Origin: Bacteroidota bacterium
GTDB lineage: Bacteria > Bacteroidota > Bacteroidia > AKYH767-A > 2013-40CM-41-45
Direction: 5' to 3'
Length of the DNA stretch: 64,000 nt
Assembly (NCBI GenBank): GCA_016720655.1
Contig: JADKKE010000013.1
Coordinates: 1-64,000, forward strand
In this document: in pieces, positions 7,383 through 16,535 of the stretch
Layout of the letters: each line of letters opens with the position of its first letter
How positions within the stretch are numbered: position 1 is the stretch's first letter
Translations under genes and position numbers: made by a program
Notes under the pieces: generated by a model
The model's database searches: none
The model's input: the letters and a program-made list of their open reading frames with translations, nothing else
What the model was told of the DNA's origin: nothing

Positions 7383-7958
7383 TTAAACTTTGTCCAGCGA
7401 CTTCCGTTTTGATGCCCCTACAGACTTAAAAAACGAAGGCGTGAGTCCGGTAGTCTTTTTAAACTGACTTGAAAGATGCGCGACACTGCTGTACTCCAAC
7501 TCAAATGCAATTTGCGAAAGTGTGTGTTGACCATACACCAGCAGCTCTTTTGCTTTTTCAATGCGTTGTTCAATAAAAAACTTTTCAATCGTCCGCCCTT
7601 CGATGGATGAAAATAAACTGCTCAAATAGGTGTATTCATGATTCATATGTGCAGAAAGATATTCGCTCAGGTTTCGCTTTTGATCTTTCTCATCAACTTC
7701 GTTCCTTGCCTTTTTTATTACAAATTTTTTAATCTTCTCAATCTGTCCGCTTGCATGCGTGTCAATCAATTCAAACCCCACCTCCTCGAGCAATTTCTTC
7801 AGCAAAAGTTTCTTTTCGACAGAAATAGCTTCCTGCAAATGAATTTCTCCGATAATTACTTTTTGAAACGGAATTTCTGATTTTTTTAAAATATTCTCCA
7901 CCACCATTGCACAGCGGTTGCAGACCATATTTTTAACAAGCAAAATAGTAGATGACAT
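7383..7958 (-). CDS. HMA-like / AraC-type transcription regulator
   Basis: A 191-residue cytosolic DNA-binding protein. Residues 1-70 form a heavy-metal-associated-like fold with the CxxC site in KNMVCNRCAMVVENIL. Residues 95-185 are an AraC/XylS helix-turn-helix: SEYLSAHMNHEYTYLSSLFS, IEKAKELLVYGQHTLSQIAF and YSSVAHLSSQFKKTTGLTPS. Regulators of this shape are common in Bacteroidota, and the CxxC suggests sensing of a thiophilic metal, but the inducer is not known to me. Downstream on the same strand are the metallothionein-like and His-tailed peptides, separated by tandem 9-bp repeats. It probably regulates them. Confidence 0.85.
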   Translation of the reverse strand: MSSTILLVKNMVCNRCAMVVENILKKSEIPFQKVIIGEIHLQEAISVEKKLLLKKLLEEVGFELIDTHASGQIEKIKKFVIKKARNEVDEKDQKRNLSEYLSAHMNHEYTYLSSLFSSIEGRTIEKFFIEQRIEKAKELLVYGQHTLSQIAFELEYSSVAHLSSQFKKTTGLTPSFFKSVGASKRKSLDKV

Positions 7959-8461
7959 TGGAGGGAATTGAGGTATAATACAAACATAGGCATTTCAGCA
8001 TTAATGCTTAACACGGTCATTTTTTCCTTCGAATTGGATTTATTCATCACGGAAAAACCGGAATTCGAAAATTTAAATTTGTTTTAAGCATGTGTATGAC
8101 CCCTATCATGGTTGAAGAATACCTGCGCCGACTACTTTTGAATACAGGGCGCCACTGAAAAAAATTTAATCCGCCTATTCCCGATTCCGATGCAAAGAGC
8201 ATTAAAAATTCAGCACCAAATTCACTTCGTCAACAATTTGGGTTCAGCACGCATTCGTCTTAACACTTCCTCTATTTCGGGAGTATTTCTTCATCTGATT
8301 TAAATTAATTCTCCCTCTCAAAAATTCAGTTCTCCTATTTCTCTGTTCAGACTCTATATTCTCCCGCCCGGCACCTTTTGTACCATTCGCACCGGGTTCA
8401 GGATTAGATTTGTCGCAGAAAATTAATTCAGCTAATAAAAATCTTCCTCCAAAAGAAAAAT
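7959..8461. other. 503-bp gap without a supported gene
   Basis: No reading frame with convincing composition is seen on either strand. TAGATTTG at 8405-8412 matches the -7 box for the gene at 8462. A TTTTG at 8376-8380 is 24 bp upstream of it, a little far for a standard -33. Nothing else is recognised. Confidence 0.5.
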
Positions 8462-10771
8462 ATGCAAATCATGAAAAAAAGCTTACTCTTCCTTGCCTTG
8501 TTGTTTCTAAACACATCATTCACATTTGCCTCCTATTCCATTGACTGGATGAGTACACCCGATCTTTTGGCAAATACCGGAACTGCTATTGTCCGCGATG
8601 CCAATGACAATGTATATTCGACTACATCTACGGAAGGAACAATTCTTCTTGAAAAAAGAAACCGCTTTGGAGTATTACAATGGCAGGCTATTTCCAGCAC
8701 AACGATTCCATTGAATTATGAAGATGCTGTACAAATCCATGTGGATCCTCAAGGTAACCCTGTAGTTATCGGCTACAGATACTCCTCCAGCAGTCACCGG
8801 ATAGCGAATTCACTGATTATTCTGAAATACAGTCCTACCGGAGTGATGCAGTACAAACGTACAATTGATGGGACTTACAGTTATTTCAGCAACAGTCAGT
8901 ATTGGACAAGAATCACAAGTCAGATGGATGTGTATGGTTATGTGTACATCGGAACCGCAGGCTTGGTGAGTGGCTATCCAAACTCAGGTTTCAATGTGCT
9001 GAAAATTTCTCCCAACGGATACACTGTTCGCATCAGCACCAAGAACTTTCCCTCCACTGCAAATTTTCATATGGTGAGTCAGATCCGACTCGTCGGAAAT
9101 AAACTAGGCCTAGCAGGTGTGACCACATCTCCCTATCAAAATGCCACAACCTGGGTTCTGGACACTGCGGGTACAGATCTTTGGGATAATATCGTCACCG
9201 GCGAACAAGGCAAAGACATCGCCTTTGACAACAGTGGAAATGCCTACATGCTCACCTGGATTTCAATTGCTCAAATGGGTGATCTTGCCTTTTATAAATT
9301 CGATGCACAAGGAAATCAAACCTGGGTAAGGACAATCGATTTAGGCGGAAGTGAAGCAGGATTGAAGTTGTTGCCTACTCCCGACGGAAATTTTGCGATC
9401 ATGGCTTCCGGAAACCAGGCTCCGTCGATCAGTTATTATATGGATTGGCTTACACTGAAAGTTGACACAAGTGGAACGGTTCTGTGGTCAGACCGCTATG
9501 ACGAAACAACGCACAACGATGAATATCCCGGTGCATTTGTGGTTGATGCCATCGGAAATATTTTCGTCACTGGAATCGGTGGTCCATTTCCGGGCGGTAC
9601 ACCCATCATTAGTGCCAGACAAATGGTAACAGTAAAATACACTCCCACAGGGACGAGGGAATGGGCTTCCCCTGTTGATACACTTAGTGAATACAATCAG
9701 GGAGTAGGAATTATTATGGGAAGCGACAGTAGCATTTTTGTTCTTGGAAATGTGAATACTCTGGTCATTCATTATCTTGATCATACAGGCAGCGCTCCGT
9801 GTAGTATTCCAACGGCAGTCACTGCAACTGTAATGGCGAATGATTCCGCACAAGTATCATGGGCCGCCGTGAGCAATGCTTACTTATACCATGTACAATA
9901 CAAAACAGCAACAGCAGTTTCCTGGGAAACAGTTTCCTGCAATTCGACAAGCATAGTTTTGAATTCACTTTATCCGGGAACGATTTACGATTTCAAAGTT
10001 GAAGCAATATGCAATAGTGGGCCAACCGGTTATTCTGCTTCACAACAATTCACCACAAGCGGAACAGGATATTGTGAATCCATGGGTCTCGATGCGACGC
10101 ATGATTGGATCGATCTGGTGTTCATCGAAAATTTGTTGAACAGTACTTCATCCAGTGCCGGCGGCTATGGAGATTACACAGCACTGAGCACAACACTTGT
10201 ACCCGGAAATACTTATACAATAACGCTGAGTGCAGAAATGGACCCGATGGGTTCAACAGAAAGCTGGAAAATCTGGATCGATTTCAATGGCAACAGAGAT
10301 TTCTCCGATCCCGGCGAAGAAGTTGTTTCCTATACATCAACACAAATTGGCTGGGAAACAAGCACCTTCCAGGTTCCTGCGACTACAGCCGCGGGAATCA
10401 TCCGCATGCGTGTGTCAATGAAAAATGGTTCTCCGGCACAAACCCCTTGCGAAATATTTGCACTTGGCGAAGTTGAAGATTACACAGTGAATATAAGCAG
10501 CATTACAGGAATACAGGGTCAGGAGTCGTCATCAAACATTTCTGTTTTTCCAAATCCAACACATGACTTTCTCAGGATTAATTCCACGCAAAACACCGGC
10601 ACACTCAGTATTCAAATTCTGGATCTCAGCGGTCGTGTAGTTTTTAAAGATCCATTTGCTCCATCAGGACAAATGAATGTTGATGTGCATGAATTATCGA
10701 ATGGATTCTATGTTCTGCAGCTTGTGGATGAAAACGGCTTTAAAAGCACAAAGAGATTTCTCAAAGACTAA
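8462..10771 (+). CDS. T9SS cargo protein: beta-propeller, fibronectin III and GEVED domains
   Basis: A 769-residue secreted protein. The signal peptide is KKSLLFLALLFLNTSFTFA; the fourth codon is also ATG (8471) and may be the real start. Residues about 30-450 are repeated blades of SBBP/propeller type (GNAYMLTWIS, GNIFVTGIGG, QWVRTIDLGG-like). A fibronectin type III domain lies at about 455-535 (PTAVTATVMANDSAQVSW ... YDFKVEAIC). A GEVED domain follows (WIDFNGNRDFSDPGEEV, ending GEVEDYTVN). The C-terminus is a T9SS type A domain (SVFPNPTHDFLRIN ... LSNGFYVLQLV). It stands as a single gene with a terminator behind it. Substrate or ligand is unknown. Confidence 0.85.
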   Translation: MQIMKKSLLFLALLFLNTSFTFASYSIDWMSTPDLLANTGTAIVRDANDNVYSTTSTEGTILLEKRNRFGVLQWQAISSTTIPLNYEDAVQIHVDPQGNPVVIGYRYSSSSHRIANSLIILKYSPTGVMQYKRTIDGTYSYFSNSQYWTRITSQMDVYGYVYIGTAGLVSGYPNSGFNVLKISPNGYTVRISTKNFPSTANFHMVSQIRLVGNKLGLAGVTTSPYQNATTWVLDTAGTDLWDNIVTGEQGKDIAFDNSGNAYMLTWISIAQMGDLAFYKFDAQGNQTWVRTIDLGGSEAGLKLLPTPDGNFAIMASGNQAPSISYYMDWLTLKVDTSGTVLWSDRYDETTHNDEYPGAFVVDAIGNIFVTGIGGPFPGGTPIISARQMVTVKYTPTGTREWASPVDTLSEYNQGVGIIMGSDSSIFVLGNVNTLVIHYLDHTGSAPCSIPTAVTATVMANDSAQVSWAAVSNAYLYHVQYKTATAVSWETVSCNSTSIVLNSLYPGTIYDFKVEAICNSGPTGYSASQQFTTSGTGYCESMGLDATHDWIDLVFIENLLNSTSSSAGGYGDYTALSTTLVPGNTYTITLSAEMDPMGSTESWKIWIDFNGNRDFSDPGEEVVSYTSTQIGWETSTFQVPATTAAGIIRMRVSMKNGSPAQTPCEIFALGEVEDYTVNISSITGIQGQESSSNISVFPNPTHDFLRINSTQNTGTLSIQILDLSGRVVFKDPFAPSGQMNVDVHELSNGFYVLQLVDENGFKSTKRFLKD

Positions 10772-10792
10772 TTTTTTACAGTTCTGAATTCC

Positions 10793-10824
10793 AAAGAGGG
10801 CACAATGGCGTGTCCTCTTTTTTT
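10793..10824 (+). terminator. Rho-independent terminator
   Basis: AAAGAGGGCAC (10793-10803) pairs with GTGTCCTCTTT (10810-10820), with one G-T pair, followed by a T-run. It ends the gene at 8462-10771. Confidence 0.85.
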
Positions 10825-11019
10825 TGGGTTCTTTTAGCACAGACAAAACTTATCCCATCGATTATTCCAAGGCTTCCATTGTTGCCTGTTTTTCGCTGCA
10901 GAAATGGAATTGGCAACATGAAAATCAGGCCTTAACACATTTTAATAAATTTCTTTGTCCTGAATCACTACTTTAGGTCCGCTAATCAAAACACCACGAA
11001 TTTAATAACCACAAAAATC

Positions 11020-13245
11020 ATGAGACATTCTACATTATTTTACTGCCTCCTGTTTTCTGCTGCATCGCAAATCCATTCCGTAAATGCTACGGAACCAAGC
11101 CGTGCAAAAGATACCGGTGCAAGCCCGACAAACACAGAAATGATAGAAACAACACTGGATCAAAACCCGTTATTGGAAAAATGGACAGGTCCAAATGGAG
11201 GAGTTCCTCCTTTTGACAAAATAAAAATTGCAGACTTCAAACCAGGTTTGGAAGCTGCGATGGAAGAAAACCTTGCGGAAATTATACGCATTGCCAATGA
11301 TCCTGCAGCTCCGACATTTGAAAATACAATTGCCGCAATGGAACGTTCGGGCAAGACCCTCGATCGTGCACAAACGATTTACGGGATCTGGAGTTCAAGC
11401 ATGAATAACGACGAGTTTTCTGCTGTTGAAAATGAAATGGAACCAAAACTCGCCGCGTTCTCAGATAAAATCGTACAAAACGAAAATTTGTTTAAACGTA
11501 TTGAAGCGGTTTACAATAGTCCGGAAAAAGCAAAACTTTCTGCCGAGCAACAACGCCTCAGTTGGATTTACTACACTAATTTCATTCGTGCCGGTGCGCG
11601 TTTGGATGCAAAATCAAAAACACGCCTTTCTGAAATTAACCAAAGTCTTGCCGGATTATTCACCAACTTCAGCCAGAACCAACTTGCAGACGAATCCGGC
11701 AGAACACTCGTTTTGGAAAGCGATGCAGACCTTGCCGGTTTACCACAATCTTTGCGTGATGCTGCTTCCAACAATGCCGAGCGTAGAAAATTATCCGGCA
11801 AATGGGTGATTTCAAATACGCGTTCTTCCATCGATCCATTCCTCACCTATTCCGATCGTCGTGATCTCCGGGAGAAAGCATGGCGCATGTTCGTGAATCG
11901 CGGAGACAATGGCGATGAACATGACAACAACAAGATCATCACTGAAATTCTGAAACTTCGTGCAGAACGCGCAACACTTCTAGGTTACAAAACACATGCG
12001 CACTGGAGACTCGAAAATTCAATGGCCAAAACACCTGAGCGTGCAATGGAACTGATGGAGTCGGTGTGGAAACCCGCAGTGGATCGTGTTCACGAAGAAG
12101 TAGCTGACATGCAAGCACTCGCTGATAAGGAAGGCGCGAAAATAAAAATTGAACCCTGGGATTACCGGTACTATGCAGAAAAAGTACGCAAAGCAAAATA
12201 CGATCTGGATCAGAATGAAGTGAAACAATATCTACAGCTTGAAAATTTACGCGAAGGAATGTTTTGGGTCGCAGGTGAACTTTTCAATTTCAGCTTTGTT
12301 CCGACTACGAACATCCCTGTTTACCAGGCCGACATGCGCGTGTGGGAAGTGAAAGACAAAACATCCGGCAAGCACATTGGATACTGGTATTTCGATGCAT
12401 ATGCCCGTCAGGGTAAACGCAGCGGTGCTTGGATGAATGCATACCGCAGTCAGCAGAGAATGGACGGAGAAATTTCTACCATCGTTTCCAACAATGCCAA
12501 TTTCGTGAGCGGCAAACCCGGCGAACCGGTATTGATTTCCTGGGATGATGCAACAACATTGTTTCATGAATTCGGACATGCTTTGCACGGACTTGCATCG
12601 AATGTGACTTACCCTTCCCTTTCGGGAACAAATGTATTTCGTGATTATGTTGAGTTTCCTTCCCAGCTGCTCGAACATTGGGTTTCTACTAAAGAAGTAC
12701 TTTCCCGTTTTGCATTGAATTACAAAACAGGCAAAGCAATCCCACAGGAACTTGTGGAACGAATCCACAAAGCTTCCACCTTTAACAAAGGATTCACTAC
12801 TGTGGAATATTTATCCAGTGCATTGGTGGATATGAAACTCCACCTCGCCAAGGCTGACAATATCGATCCGGATGCTTTCGAAAAGAAAACACTGGAAGAA
12901 TTGGGAATGCCTCATGAAATTGTGATGCGTCACCGTACTCCGCAGTTTGGTCACGTGTTCTCTTCAGACGGTTATTCCGCAGGGTATTACAGTTATCTCT
13001 GGTCTGATGTGCTTACGGCAGATGCCTTCAGCGCTTTTGAAGAAGCAGGTGGTGCCTATGACAAAGCAGTTGCGAAACGTCTGTATGACAATATTTTTTC
13101 TGTAGGGAATACAATTGATCCGCAAGATGGATTTAAAAAATTCCGTGGACGTGATGCGAAGACAGATGCGCTCATGAAAAAACGCGGCTTCCCAATGAAG
13201 ACAAGCGGTGCCGGAAATTCTGGCAGTGGTGGTGGATTAAAATAA
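11020..13245 (+). CDS. dcp: M3 family metallopeptidase (peptidyl-dipeptidase Dcp type), exported
   Basis: A 741-residue zinc peptidase of the M3 (oligopeptidase A / Dcp) family, which cleaves short peptides or removes C-terminal dipeptides. An N-terminal signal peptide (RHSTLFYCLLFSAASQIHSVNA) suggests periplasmic location, common for Bacteroidota copies. The zinc motif is HEFGHALHGL, with H516, E517 and H520. Supporting M3 blocks are WYFDAYARQGKRSGAW upstream and FSSDGYSAGYYSYLWSDVL with DAFSAFEE downstream. The length (about 700) is normal. The C-terminus ends in a Gly/Ser-rich tail (SGAGNSGSGGG). Single gene with its own terminator. Confidence 0.92.
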   Translation: MRHSTLFYCLLFSAASQIHSVNATEPSRAKDTGASPTNTEMIETTLDQNPLLEKWTGPNGGVPPFDKIKIADFKPGLEAAMEENLAEIIRIANDPAAPTFENTIAAMERSGKTLDRAQTIYGIWSSSMNNDEFSAVENEMEPKLAAFSDKIVQNENLFKRIEAVYNSPEKAKLSAEQQRLSWIYYTNFIRAGARLDAKSKTRLSEINQSLAGLFTNFSQNQLADESGRTLVLESDADLAGLPQSLRDAASNNAERRKLSGKWVISNTRSSIDPFLTYSDRRDLREKAWRMFVNRGDNGDEHDNNKIITEILKLRAERATLLGYKTHAHWRLENSMAKTPERAMELMESVWKPAVDRVHEEVADMQALADKEGAKIKIEPWDYRYYAEKVRKAKYDLDQNEVKQYLQLENLREGMFWVAGELFNFSFVPTTNIPVYQADMRVWEVKDKTSGKHIGYWYFDAYARQGKRSGAWMNAYRSQQRMDGEISTIVSNNANFVSGKPGEPVLISWDDATTLFHEFGHALHGLASNVTYPSLSGTNVFRDYVEFPSQLLEHWVSTKEVLSRFALNYKTGKAIPQELVERIHKASTFNKGFTTVEYLSSALVDMKLHLAKADNIDPDAFEKKTLEELGMPHEIVMRHRTPQFGHVFSSDGYSAGYYSYLWSDVLTADAFSAFEEAGGAYDKAVAKRLYDNIFSVGNTIDPQDGFKKFRGRDAKTDALMKKRGFPMKTSGAGNSGSGGGLK

Positions 13246-13280
13246 TCCTTCTGTTTTCTCGCAATAGTGTTTGAGAATAA

Positions 13281-13312
13281 AAAAATGCCGGGTTTAGATC
13301 CGGCATTTTTTT
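13281..13312. terminator. Bidirectional terminator
   Basis: AAAAATGCCGG (13281-13291) pairs with CCGGCATTTTT (13300-13310). A-rich and T-rich flanks allow it to work for both the M3 peptidase (+) and the convergent gene at 13317-13625 (-). Confidence 0.9.
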
Positions 13313-13316
13313 ATTT

Positions 13317-13625
13317 TCAAATTTCTCCCATTCCATATTCTCGTTCTACTTTACAGATTCTGATCTTGTATGCCTGGTACCAATTTTCTCTTCCTGTTTT
13401 CTGTGCCGTTTGATGCAAGGCATTCATTTTCCAGTTTTTAATTGATTCGAGATCTTTCCAGTAAGAAACTGTTATTCCAATTTCGTTTCTCGCACTCTCA
13501 TGTCCCAAGTAACCCGGCTGGTTCACTACTAAGGTTTCCAATTCTTCGGACATCCGGTCATAGCCATCGGCATTGGGTGATTTTATAGATGTGAAGATGA
13601 CTGCGTAATAAGATGTTTGAGACAT
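13317..13625 (-). CDS. Antibiotic biosynthesis monooxygenase-like (ABM/YgiN) protein
   Basis: A 102-residue dimeric alpha+beta-barrel type protein. Start chosen at 13625 (MSQTSYYAVIFTSIKS), because the longer frame to 13706 adds a non-family stretch. Family marks are YDRMSEELETLVVNQPGYLG, then HESARNEIGITVSYWKDLES and WKMNALHQTAQKTGRENWY. The last block resembles the subgroup that handles small aromatic or quinone-like substrates or haem. No substrate can be assigned. It is convergent with the M3 peptidase across a shared terminator. Confidence 0.82.
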   Translation of the reverse strand: MSQTSYYAVIFTSIKSPNADGYDRMSEELETLVVNQPGYLGHESARNEIGITVSYWKDLESIKNWKMNALHQTAQKTGRENWYQAYKIRICKVEREYGMGEI

Positions 13626-13817
13626 AGTCCTTTTGTTTACTTGAACAGACAGAGATAAAACTATTAAATACCTCACAAATATGCATGATCCTTTTATTGT
13701 ATGCATTGAATTGCAAGCATTTTATTCAACACTATTTTGAATCAAGAGCAGGAAAAGATGTTTTTTGCCTTTAAATTCCTGCTGTTTACCAATATTCCGG
13801 TCGGGTTTAAGAAAAAA

Positions 13818-13841
13818 TGACACTAATTTATTTAAGTGTCA
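13818..13841 (+). promoter_or_regulatory. TGACACT-N10-AGTGTCA palindrome upstream of 13896
   Basis: A perfect 7-bp inverted repeat (13818-13824 and 13835-13841) around an AT-only 10-bp spacer, 55 bp before the start of the secreted protein at 13896. It has the shape of a dimeric repressor or activator site. The binding protein is unknown. Confidence 0.35.
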
Positions 13842-13895
13842 AAGAAAAACACATACATTGAATCAAATTCAAACTTATTGATAAAACTCTACACC

Positions 13896-15449
13896 ATGAA
13901 CATTTCTGTTCAATTCAAGAAAAGCGCTGCTTTTGTTTTGCTTTTCTTATTCCTTGCAACGCTTTCCGAAGCTCAGAATTATAGTGTGATGAATTCAGGA
14001 AGTTCTGCTTTTTTTAGGAGCGAAATTCAGACTTCACTAATACCTTTCGGTTCATACAATGGATATTTTACCTGGTCACGAATCAAAGAATCATTTATTG
14101 ATTCCATTGCAAGCTCAGCGAATGAAACCAATTACTTTACTTTTCACACCTGGAGAGATACTGCTGTTACGAATCCGGGAATAGACTGTGGTGAATTGTA
14201 TGGTCCATCCTGGATGGGGAATCAAATTATTGAAAGAAATAATGGAACCTCCTTGTTGTTTAATGAAGCCGGAGATTCCATTTTGATTGAACGCGATGCT
14301 TCACTGGGGCAAACCTGGACATTTTATCGTTATCAGAATAATGCTGAAATCAGGGCTTTGGTAAATTCAATTTCCTGGGTGAATTATGCTACATTTTCAG
14401 ATTCTGTAAAAGAAATACAGCTGCAGGCTTATGATTCTCTGGGTCAACCGGACCTGAATCATCCTGCAAGTAATTTTATTTTATTGCTCAGCAAATCACA
14501 TGGATTCATCCGGTATTTCTCTGTGCGGGAATTCCCTCAACTTATTCTTCCTTTGATTCAAATAGAAGCAATACCGCGAGTTCAAATTCAGGACATCTAT
14601 AATTATTCCATCGGAGATGAATTTGAATACACAGGTTCTTGCACAACTATTACCGGACCCAACCAACCTCCCGGTTATTCCTATGTTCGCATCGATGACA
14701 AATGGTTGAATCCGGGTCAGGATTCGATTTATTACAAGCGTTTTGTTATCAATCTAACTTTGCAAATGAATTGGAATCCTGTTCAACACCTGGACAGTAT
14801 AGTCAGCATTGCAGTGGACACGATTTTACTACCGTATACACAAACTCCTTTTTATACAACAGTGCCAGAAGAATACGGCATGCTATTACACAATTCATAC
14901 TTTAATATCCGAAATTGCTATACTATGGATCAGGACACAGCGCTATACAATAACCGAATTGTATATACAGAAACAGATGGATATTTTGATATGCCCACGG
15001 GAGATTCCTGTATTATGTTTAATCATTTCGAACCTCTTCTATATCAATGGAATTATTCTACCGGACTTGGATTGGTGTCCTCACAATTTAATAATATGAG
15101 CACTACAGGCACTGCTTGTGAAACAGATCTCATCTGGTTTCACAAAGGATCTGAAACCTGGGGTACGTTTGTACAATTGACAACAGGAACAGCCGAAATT
15201 GAAACACTTCCTTCTTTTGATTTCTACCCTAGTCCTGCCTTGAATTTTGTTACAGTAGTTTTCCAAAATCAATTACCGGAACAAATATTGCTTTTTTCCA
15301 ATGAAGGAAAATGCCTAAAATCAATTCTGGTAAACGAACAAAAAATCCAGATTGATTTAAGTGAATTCCCAAGCGGAATTTATACGCTGTCAGCACAGGG
15401 AATTGGTTTTACCGGAAAAAAGAAATTGGTACACTTTTCGGCAAATTAA
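13896..15449 (+). CDS. Secreted T9SS protein of unknown function
   Basis: 517 residues when started at ATG 13896 (MNISVQFKKSAAFVLLFLFL...SEAQ, a clear signal peptide). A GTG further upstream at 13836 would add an unlikely 20 residues. The middle is a beta-rich region with no family I recognise; it has many Asp/Asn/Tyr and repeated WTFYRYQN, YSIGDEFEYTGSC and similar strands. The C-terminus is a T9SS type A sorting domain (FDFYPSPALNFVTVVFQN ... FPSGIYTLSAQG). It is convergent with the methyltransferase gene, only 19 bp apart. Confidence 0.75.
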   Translation: MNISVQFKKSAAFVLLFLFLATLSEAQNYSVMNSGSSAFFRSEIQTSLIPFGSYNGYFTWSRIKESFIDSIASSANETNYFTFHTWRDTAVTNPGIDCGELYGPSWMGNQIIERNNGTSLLFNEAGDSILIERDASLGQTWTFYRYQNNAEIRALVNSISWVNYATFSDSVKEIQLQAYDSLGQPDLNHPASNFILLLSKSHGFIRYFSVREFPQLILPLIQIEAIPRVQIQDIYNYSIGDEFEYTGSCTTITGPNQPPGYSYVRIDDKWLNPGQDSIYYKRFVINLTLQMNWNPVQHLDSIVSIAVDTILLPYTQTPFYTTVPEEYGMLLHNSYFNIRNCYTMDQDTALYNNRIVYTETDGYFDMPTGDSCIMFNHFEPLLYQWNYSTGLGLVSSQFNNMSTTGTACETDLIWFHKGSETWGTFVQLTTGTAEIETLPSFDFYPSPALNFVTVVFQNQLPEQILLFSNEGKCLKSILVNEQKIQIDLSEFPSGIYTLSAQGIGFTGKKKLVHFSAN

Positions 15450-15468
15450 TTTATCGGAGCGGAAAAGA

Positions 15469-16428
15469 TCACCCTCTTTTTAGGAGCAGAAACATATCTG
15501 TTCCATTCTTCTTCGTTCTTTCTTCTTTCCATTCCTTGACAGCATTCCGTACCAGCCATGATCTTGCCGGCAATGCAATCCAGAAAAAAAGAATGAAAGA
15601 AAATGCCTGCAGAAATTTTTTCAAGTAAAAATATTTACCACGGTCAGCTGCTTGAAATGCCATCGCAGCAAATGTGCAGAACCAAAAAAATATAAGTTTG
15701 TTTCTTAGCCTGAAGAGCGAAATTGGTTCTGCAGGATTTACTGCTTTCGAAGAATCGGTAAAATTAAGGATGAGTACCAATTCACTTTCCGCGATCCACT
15801 TTAAAGCCCCATAATATTGATTTGCATAATAATCTTTGTATACAACAAATCCATCGTGTAAAAACAATGCAGAAGTTTGGTCTACCGACAATCGTCTCAG
15901 GTGTGCCTGATCTTCAAAGAAAAATGTTCCGGTTTTATCATTGATTCCGTTTTTCATCTGACTGGAAACAATATACTCGAGGCTACCGGGATGATTGCAG
16001 GGTAAGCTATGCATCATTGCGCAAACAGGAGCTGCCAATGCAACGATTTCTTTTGCTGTTACCTGTACATTGTATGTATGTTCCAGCATGTGATGTGAAT
16101 GAATAAAATCAAACTTTAATCCTGCCAACTCAGGATCTCCTAGGACAAAAAATTTAATTTCTTTGTTCTGACTGCTTGCTGCAGCAATCGCTTCCGAACT
16201 TATATCACATCCGAAAACTTCCCATCCCGGCAATGCCTCCTTGATGACTGCTGTGAAAATACCACGGCCACAACCAAAATCGAGTGCTTTTCCTCTGGAT
16301 GGAAGATTCAGTTCTTTCACAAGGTCAAAGATTCGTCTCTTTTCAAAGACAGACCAATGACCCATGTATCCGTGAGAATAACGTTGATCGTAAAATGATT
16401 TTGATTCCTGCCTGTCAGAAAATTCCAT
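15469..16428 (-). CDS. SAM-dependent class I methyltransferase with membrane tail
   Basis: A 319-residue protein. The N-terminal half is a Rossmann-fold methyltransferase: motif I is KALDFGCGRGIFTAVI at about residue 45, then WEVFGCDISSEAIAAA and DFIHSHHMLEHT, typical of the Methyltransf_11/23/25 group. The last about 80 residues contain two hydrophobic segments (LIFFWFCTFAAMAFQAA and AFSFILFFWIALPA), so the enzyme is probably membrane-tethered. Such methyltransferases often sit in polysaccharide or lipid pathways, but neighbours give no pathway here. Substrate unknown. Confidence 0.82.
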   Translation of the reverse strand: MEFSDRQESKSFYDQRYSHGYMGHWSVFEKRRIFDLVKELNLPSRGKALDFGCGRGIFTAVIKEALPGWEVFGCDISSEAIAAASSQNKEIKFFVLGDPELAGLKFDFIHSHHMLEHTYNVQVTAKEIVALAAPVCAMMHSLPCNHPGSLEYIVSSQMKNGINDKTGTFFFEDQAHLRRLSVDQTSALFLHDGFVVYKDYYANQYYGALKWIAESELVLILNFTDSSKAVNPAEPISLFRLRNKLIFFWFCTFAAMAFQAADRGKYFYLKKFLQAFSFILFFWIALPARSWLVRNAVKEWKEERTKKNGTDMFLLLKRG

Positions 16429-16535
16429 AATGCCCTTGCTGGTGCGAATTAAAGGAAATTTCAGATTGCTACACGAATTGTTCTTAAAACAAATTCAATT
16501 CGTAAAGAGTATCGAAGGACTAAAATCAGGAAATT

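Noticed and set aside
12247..12768. 173-codon minus-strand frame
   Set aside because: Antisense to the M3 peptidase zinc domain; a shadow frame.
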